Source: JACVRX01 sp046726315 (GTDB taxonomy: Bacteria > Actinomycetota > Actinomycetes > Jiangellales > Jiangellaceae). From it: a DNA stretch of 64,000 bases. Made by a program: the position numbers and the translations under genes. The stretch lies in the NCBI GenBank assembly GCA_046726315.1, contig JBKPAG010000006.1, positions 1 through 64,000 of the forward strand, given 5' to 3'. Of the stretch, positions 60,333-64,000 are shown piece by piece. The stretch's first letter is position 1. Every line of letters starts with the position of its first letter. The notes below the pieces were generated by a model, which did not search any database, was not told the DNA's origin, and saw only the letters and a program-made list of their open reading frames with translations.

Positions 60333-60755
60333 ATGTTGATGCGGACCGATCCCTTCCGCGAGTTCGACCGGCTGACCCAACAGCTGTTCAATGCGTCGCA
60401 GCGGCCGACCGCGATGCCCATCGACGCCTACCGCAAGGACGACTGGTTCTACGTCCATTTCGACCTTCCGGGCGTCCGGGCAGATGACGTCGAGCTCACC
60501 GTCGAGCGCAATGTGCTGACGGTTCGAGCAGAACGCAAAGGCGCAAATGAGGACGGCGTGGACCTGATCGCCGCCGAGCGGCCGCATGGGACGTTCACCC
60601 GGCAGCTGTTTCTGGGCGACACCCTCGACACTGACAAGCTCGAGGCAGACTACGACGCCGGCGTGCTGACTGTCCGTATCCCCGTAGCGGAGGAGGCCAA
60701 GCCACGTCGGGTCGAGATCTCCGGCACCGACGAGCGTCGCCGGCTCACCGGGTAG
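60333..60755 (+). CDS. Hsp20/alpha-crystallin small heat-shock protein
   Basis: A 140-residue holdase chaperone. MLMRTDPFREFDRLTQQLFN is the usual N-terminal arm. The alpha-crystallin domain spans about 30-130 with FYVHFDLPGVRADDVELTVE, RNVLTVRAERKG and the conserved LEADYDAGVLTVRIPVAEEA (the A-x-x-x-x-GVLTV signature). The C-terminal EEAKPRRVEI holds an I-x-I-like oligomer contact. GAGGTGAGGA precedes the ATG. It is controlled, by position, by the divergent HspR-like gene and followed by a very long hairpin. Confidence 0.92.
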   Translation: MLMRTDPFREFDRLTQQLFNASQRPTAMPIDAYRKDDWFYVHFDLPGVRADDVELTVERNVLTVRAERKGANEDGVDLIAAERPHGTFTRQLFLGDTLDTDKLEADYDAGVLTVRIPVAEEAKPRRVEISGTDERRRLTG

Positions 60756-60775
60756 CGCACCGGCTATGCCTTAGT

Positions 60776-60857
60776 GCTGGTCCGGCGATGCCGTCCCGCC
60801 CGGCCGCCTCCGGCGGCCCAACGCCCACCACCCCCCGGACGGCATCGCCGGACCAGC
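60776..60857. terminator. Long hairpin with perfect 21-bp arms after Hsp20
   Basis: Positions 60776-60796 and 60837-60857 are perfect 21-bp inverted repeats beginning GCTGGTCCGG and ending CCGGACCAGC. The 40-nt spacer contains a second hairpin (GGCCGCC-TCC-GGCGGCC, 60802-60818). It lies 20 bp after the Hsp20 stop and 60 bp before the stop of the convergent MEDS/HATPase gene, so a bidirectional terminator is the likely role. Confidence 0.7.
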
Positions 60858-60917
60858 GGCCATCCTCTGAACACACTTCACGCGATCTCCCTGGCGAACG
60901 CGGCTCGCGCCGGCGCG

Positions 60918-61862
60918 TCAGGCGATGTTCTTGTGAATCCGGATCGTGTTTCCCGACTCGCCGACGACGATTTGGAGGAGGTCGCTCATCACGGCGGCCA
61001 ACAGCAGGCCGCGCCCGCTGGTTTGGTCGGGGCCGACCCGGCGCCGCCCGGCGAGCGGGTCGCTGATTCGACCCTTGTCGGATATCTCACAGACGACGGC
61101 ATTGACGTCACGCCAGGTCCGTAGCGTCCCGGGGCCGTTGGTGTGGACCACGGTATTGGTCGCCACCTCGTTTACGGCGATCTGGAATTCAGCGGTGCGT
61201 TCCGCGCTCATTCCGGCCTGGGTTGCATGCGCACCTACCAGCGCCCGAACCGAGCGCAGGGTGCCGTCTCCGAACGTCATCGACTCCGGAGCTGCCGGAG
61301 GATCCGGCAGCGGAATCAAGCAGGTCGCGGCGACCGTCGTGGGATCGGCGTATTGGACGCTGGCGGTGCGCGTTCCGTTCTCGACCACAACGGGATGCGT
61401 CCGGCCGGCGTCCTCCCGTGCCGTGGGTTGCATGCCGACCGTGCCGTACGGGCACAGGATGGAGGCGTCCTGGTCCGCGAAAGCCAGGTTGATCAATGCG
61501 TCGTGCTGGACAGCCGTCAGGTAGCTGGCTGGCGAACGGTCGGGCCAGGAAGGTTCACCGATGATCGAGACCCGCTGGCCGGGATGCTCGTCGATGAACG
61601 CCTGTAGCACCGTCGGAATGATCCCGGTCGGGTTGCGTCCGGCGAGGGTCATGTCGACATAGGTGAGGGCGTCGCCGTCGCTGCCCAGTGCGGCGTGCAG
61701 GGAGTCGATGCGCGGTGCCGGCACTGCGGCGAGCACTGGCTCGTCCGCGGCAAGGCCCGCGCGGACGAACGGCACGGTTCCTGCCAGGAATCCGCTGGCG
61801 TCGGCGTAGAAGAACGCCTCGTGGGCTAGTCCGCGGTTTCCGGACACCGTCGGGCTTGTCAC
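60918..61862 (-). CDS. MEDS-domain/HATPase anti-sigma-type regulator (RsbA-like)
   Basis: A 314-residue protein. Residues 8-170 are a MEDS/DcmR-type sensory domain (LAHEAFFYADASGFLAGTVP, FVRAGLAADEPVLAAVP, VSIIGEPSWPDRSPASYLTA). Residues about 205-310 form a GHKL ATPase of the RsbW kind (TAEFQIAVNEVATNTVVHTN, DKGRISDPLAG, SGRGLLLAAVMSDLLQIVVG). Such proteins are thought to phosphorylate anti-anti-sigma factors or bind a sigma factor in the general stress response. The GTG start at 61862 overlaps the UdgX stop by GTGA. No sigma or STAS gene is in the window. Confidence 0.85.
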   Translation of the reverse strand: MTSPTVSGNRGLAHEAFFYADASGFLAGTVPFVRAGLAADEPVLAAVPAPRIDSLHAALGSDGDALTYVDMTLAGRNPTGIIPTVLQAFIDEHPGQRVSIIGEPSWPDRSPASYLTAVQHDALINLAFADQDASILCPYGTVGMQPTAREDAGRTHPVVVENGTRTASVQYADPTTVAATCLIPLPDPPAAPESMTFGDGTLRSVRALVGAHATQAGMSAERTAEFQIAVNEVATNTVVHTNGPGTLRTWRDVNAVVCEISDKGRISDPLAGRRRVGPDQTSGRGLLLAAVMSDLLQIVVGESGNTIRIHKNIA

Positions 61863-62503
61863 GCGAGCTCCGACGCGACGACACGCAGGTCCGCGACCAG
61901 GCCGGCATACATGGCGTCCCGATCGCGTGACCTCAACACCGCGGACGGATGAATCGTCGCCACGACGACCAAGCCATTTCCAGACCACTCAGCGGGGCTG
62001 GGCAACGGCATGCCGCGCTGCTCTGTCACCTTGAACGACGGCCCGAAGACGGCTTTGCCCGCGGTTGCTCCCAGGCACACCAGGACGTCGGGCTCGAGGA
62101 CGTCCAACTCAGCTGCTAGCCATGGTCGGCACGCGATGATCTCGGTGCGGTTGGGCGGTTGGTGGATGCGGCGTTTGCCGCCTTCGGCCAGCTGGAACTT
62201 GAAGTGCTTGACCGCGTTGGTGACATAGGTACGGCTGCGGTCGATGCCCGCGTCGTCGAGGGCGCTGTCCAAGATGCGACCTGCCGGGCCGACGAACGGG
62301 CGACCCTTCCGATCCTCATGGTCGCCCGGCTGCTCTCCGACGAGAACCACCCGGGCGTCGGCGTCACCTTCGCCGAACACCGTCTGCGTGGCCGCCCGGT
62401 AGAGATCGCAGCCGCGGCAGACCCGGGCAGCCTGCTCGAGTTGCTCGAGCCCAGCGCTGTCGGGAACGAACTGCTCGGCGCCGGCAGCGGAGGTTCGCGG
62501 CAT
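61859..62503 (-). CDS. udgX: UdgX-type uracil-DNA glycosylase
   Basis: A 214-residue Fe-S uracil-DNA glycosylase of the UdgX branch. C29, C32, C125 and C143 are the expected cluster ligands. Motif A is VLVGEQPGDHEDRKGRPFVG. The UdgX-specific loop KRRIH is at residues 110-114 within AEGGKRRIHQPPNRTE, where the His (H114) is known in Mycobacterium smegmatis UdgX to bond covalently to the abasic sugar after uracil removal. Motif B is HPSAVLRS. GGAGAGGG precedes ATG 62503; a longer frame is possible but outside the homologous part. It is coupled to the stress regulator downstream. Confidence 0.93.
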   Translation of the reverse strand: MPRTSAAGAEQFVPDSAGLEQLEQAARVCRGCDLYRAATQTVFGEGDADARVVLVGEQPGDHEDRKGRPFVGPAGRILDSALDDAGIDRSRTYVTNAVKHFKFQLAEGGKRRIHQPPNRTEIIACRPWLAAELDVLEPDVLVCLGATAGKAVFGPSFKVTEQRGMPLPSPAEWSGNGLVVVATIHPSAVLRSRDRDAMYAGLVADLRVVASELA

Positions 62504-62619
62504 GCCCTCTCCGTTCCCGCCTCGGCAGGTGTCGAACCACTTGCTCATCCCACCAATCCGCGCGCGCGTCGGCATCGAAGCACGGGTGAGCACCTCGGCT
62601 CCGGAGGAGGTCCGACCCG

Positions 62620-63459
62620 ATGCGACACGCCGCGCCTGTGCTGCTCCTGCCGGTGGCCTGCGCCGTGCTGGCGGCAACGACGCCCACTGCGGCGGCCCAC
62701 GGCAACCACACGCCGGCGGGCGATTCCACCGCTGGAGAACCCGGTAGCTACAGCATCGAGCTCGGCGAACTCAACGGCAGCGGCTCTACCGGCGTCGCCG
62801 TCCTGACTCTCGCCGAGGACGGCAGCCTGACCGTCAACATAGAGGCCCGTGGGATGGTCCCGGGTCAGCCGCACGCTCAGCACGTCCACGGCGACAGCAG
62901 CCTCGAGCGCGATTTCACCTGCCCAAGCCAGGATGCGGACATCGACGGCGACGGCATTGTCAACACCCTCGAAGGGCTTCCCTCGTACGGCGAGATCCAC
63001 ATCGCGCCGACCACGGACGGTGACGCGACGCCGGCGTCGGGTCTTGCAGTCGACCGGTTCCCGGTAGTTGATGCGGACGGCAGCTTCAGCTATGAGCGCA
63101 TGTTCACAGCAACGGAGCTACCCGACGGCACGGCCACCGCTGTGCGAAACCTGCACGTCGTCACGCACGGAATCGACGTCAACGGCAACGGTGAGTACGA
63201 CACGGCGGCCGGGCCCAGTGAGCTCGATCCCGCGCTGCCGCAGGAGGCAACCGCCCCGGCGTCCTGCGGAATCATCGAAGGCTCGAACATCTCGACGATC
63301 CCGGTCGGCGGGATCGACACGGGTGTCGGGCCGCTGTCCGGCACAGGCAACGGGGTCGTCGCCGGACCACCAGTGCTCACGTTCTCGGCTCTCGTCGGGA
63401 TCGGCGCGCTGTGGGTGATCGGCATGGGCCTGCGCCGTCGGCGGACCGCGCTCCGGTGA
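62620..63459 (+). CDS. Secreted CHRD-like protein with C-terminal membrane anchor
   Basis: A 279-residue surface protein. Residues 1-26 are a signal peptide (APVLLLPVACAVLAATTPTA). Residues about 42-215 form a CHRD-like beta domain (SYSIELGELNGSGSTGVAVL, ARGMVPGQPHAQHVHG, with a DIDGDGIVNTLEG stretch resembling a calcium-binding loop). Residues about 250-275 form a membrane helix, LTFSALVGIGALWVIGMGL, followed by RRRR, as in wall-anchored proteins, though no LPxTG was seen. GGAGGAGG lies 8 bp before the ATG. It overlaps the sortase gene by GTGA, suggesting shared surface assembly. Confidence 0.8.
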   Translation: MRHAAPVLLLPVACAVLAATTPTAAAHGNHTPAGDSTAGEPGSYSIELGELNGSGSTGVAVLTLAEDGSLTVNIEARGMVPGQPHAQHVHGDSSLERDFTCPSQDADIDGDGIVNTLEGLPSYGEIHIAPTTDGDATPASGLAVDRFPVVDADGSFSYERMFTATELPDGTATAVRNLHVVTHGIDVNGNGEYDTAAGPSELDPALPQEATAPASCGIIEGSNISTIPVGGIDTGVGPLSGTGNGVVAGPPVLTFSALVGIGALWVIGMGLRRRRTALR

Positions 63460-64000
63460 GGTCCGCCTGGCTGCTTGCGTTACTGCTCGCGTCTGCGCTT
63501 TCGCTGGCTGGGTGCGCGGGAGCCACGGAGGAGCTCATCGGAACCGGGACGGGTCCGAGGGTCACAGGGGAGCCCTCGGGCCCGTCCACCACTGCGCAGG
63601 AGGTTGTCCTTGCTAACGGGAAGTCGCCCGCCCCCACCGCGCCTACCGGGCTGCCGGCCAGTACGCGGGTGCGGGTCGACATCGCGGCGTTGGACGTCTC
63701 CCAACAGGCCATCGAACTCGGACTCGCAGCCGACGGCACGATGGAGGTGCCTGCTGGTGCGGAGCCCATCGGGTGGTTTGCCGGAAGTCCGACCCCAGGT
63801 GAGATCGGCCCTGCCGTGCTGGCCGGGCATCTGACGTGGAACGGTGGCGACGGCGTTTTCCGCTACCTCGACACACTGGAACCGGGTGACGAAATCGTCG
63901 TCACGCGCGCCGACGGCTCGCGTCCTCGATTCGTGGTGACCGAGGTCGAACAGTATCCGAAGGACCAATTCCCCACTGCCCGCGTGTACGCGAACACCCC
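63456..64000 (+). CDS. Class F sortase lipoprotein, cut by window end
   Basis: The first 181 residues of a sortase. Residues 1-19 are a lipoprotein signal ending LAGC. A Thr/Pro-rich linker follows, and the sortase barrel begins at about 72 (TRVRVDIAALDVSQQAIELG). It includes GWFAGSPTPGEIGPAVLAGH, with the catalytic histidine in AGHLTW, and VFRYLDTLEPGDEIVVTRAD. The catalytic Cys and Arg should lie beyond 64000. The GTG start overlaps the stop of the CHRD-like gene. Class F sortases are typical of actinobacteria and mostly of unknown substrate; the coupled surface protein is a candidate. Confidence 0.88.
   Translation, partial: MRSAWLLALLLASALSLAGCAGATEELIGTGTGPRVTGEPSGPSTTAQEVVLANGKSPAPTAPTGLPASTRVRVDIAALDVSQQAIELGLAADGTMEVPAGAEPIGWFAGSPTPGEIGPAVLAGHLTWNGGDGVFRYLDTLEPGDEIVVTRADGSRPRFVVTEVEQYPKDQFPTARVYANT

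Noticed and set aside
1..64000. CRISPR arrays, rRNA genes, complete tRNAs, riboswitches and complete insertion sequences
   Set aside because: None was visible. No spaced direct-repeat arrays were found, and the only tRNA-like sequences are 3' halves.

Overview
The window is high-GC DNA from an actinomycete. The support is GC-rich codon use, many GTG starts, abundant TetR regulators, DrrAB-type exporters, a PucR-type regulator, an HspR/Hsp20 pair, UdgX and a class F sortase. The genus cannot be named from the sequence. No rRNA, intact tRNA or CRISPR array was seen.

Left part (1 to about 24.2 kb): an eroded genomic island. Two tRNA 3'-end fragments, Lys-like at 97-140 and Thr(CGT)-like at 368-409, lie next to a truncated tyrosine integrase (596-1021). 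A second copy of the Thr fragment, with 2 differences in 42 nt, lies at 24187-24228. Between the copies intact cargo is mixed with wreckage. The cargo includes a GNAT acetyltransferase, a secreted Asp-box protein, a RibD-like reductase, an alpha/beta hydrolase, a methyltransferase, a TetR with a DUF2269/SDR operon, a cysteine desulfurase, and a FAD-oxidoreductase/OsmC/AhpD-like operon facing a BTAD regulator. The wreckage includes a frameshifted two-component system, frameshifted DUF6220-like and DUF417-like membrane genes, a dead RibD copy, sigma and MFS C-terminal stubs, recombinase scraps and a frameshifted PLP decarboxylase.

Middle (24.4-52.2 kb): small regulator/effector modules, several with visible palindromic operators. 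They include ArsR-SRPBCC, a DrrAB exporter with divergent TetR, a MerR-VOC fusion, PucR with an acyl-CoA ligase, TetR with a FAD monooxygenase, a second DrrAB exporter with TetR, and an ABC/TetR/small-membrane-protein operon. Embedded at 37.7-41.1 kb is a tightly overlapping three-gene operon: a ZnF-UBP protein, a response-regulator/thioredoxin-reductase fusion lacking redox cysteines, and a cNMP-domain histidine kinase. This is the most unusual system in the window. Scattered pseudogenes (sigma factors, methyltransferase, hydrolases) persist here.

Right part (52.2-64 kb): orderly chromosome with no broken genes. It holds a thioredoxin-fold protein, a membrane alpha/beta hydrolase, an EEP-family hydrolase, a binding-protein/VWA protein, a protein with nonapeptide repeats plus an RDD protein, YihY, a PPOX/MerR pair facing Hsp20, a MEDS/HATPase regulator overlapping UdgX, and a CHRD-like surface protein overlapping a class F sortase cut by the window end. 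Two very long hairpins separate transcription units here.
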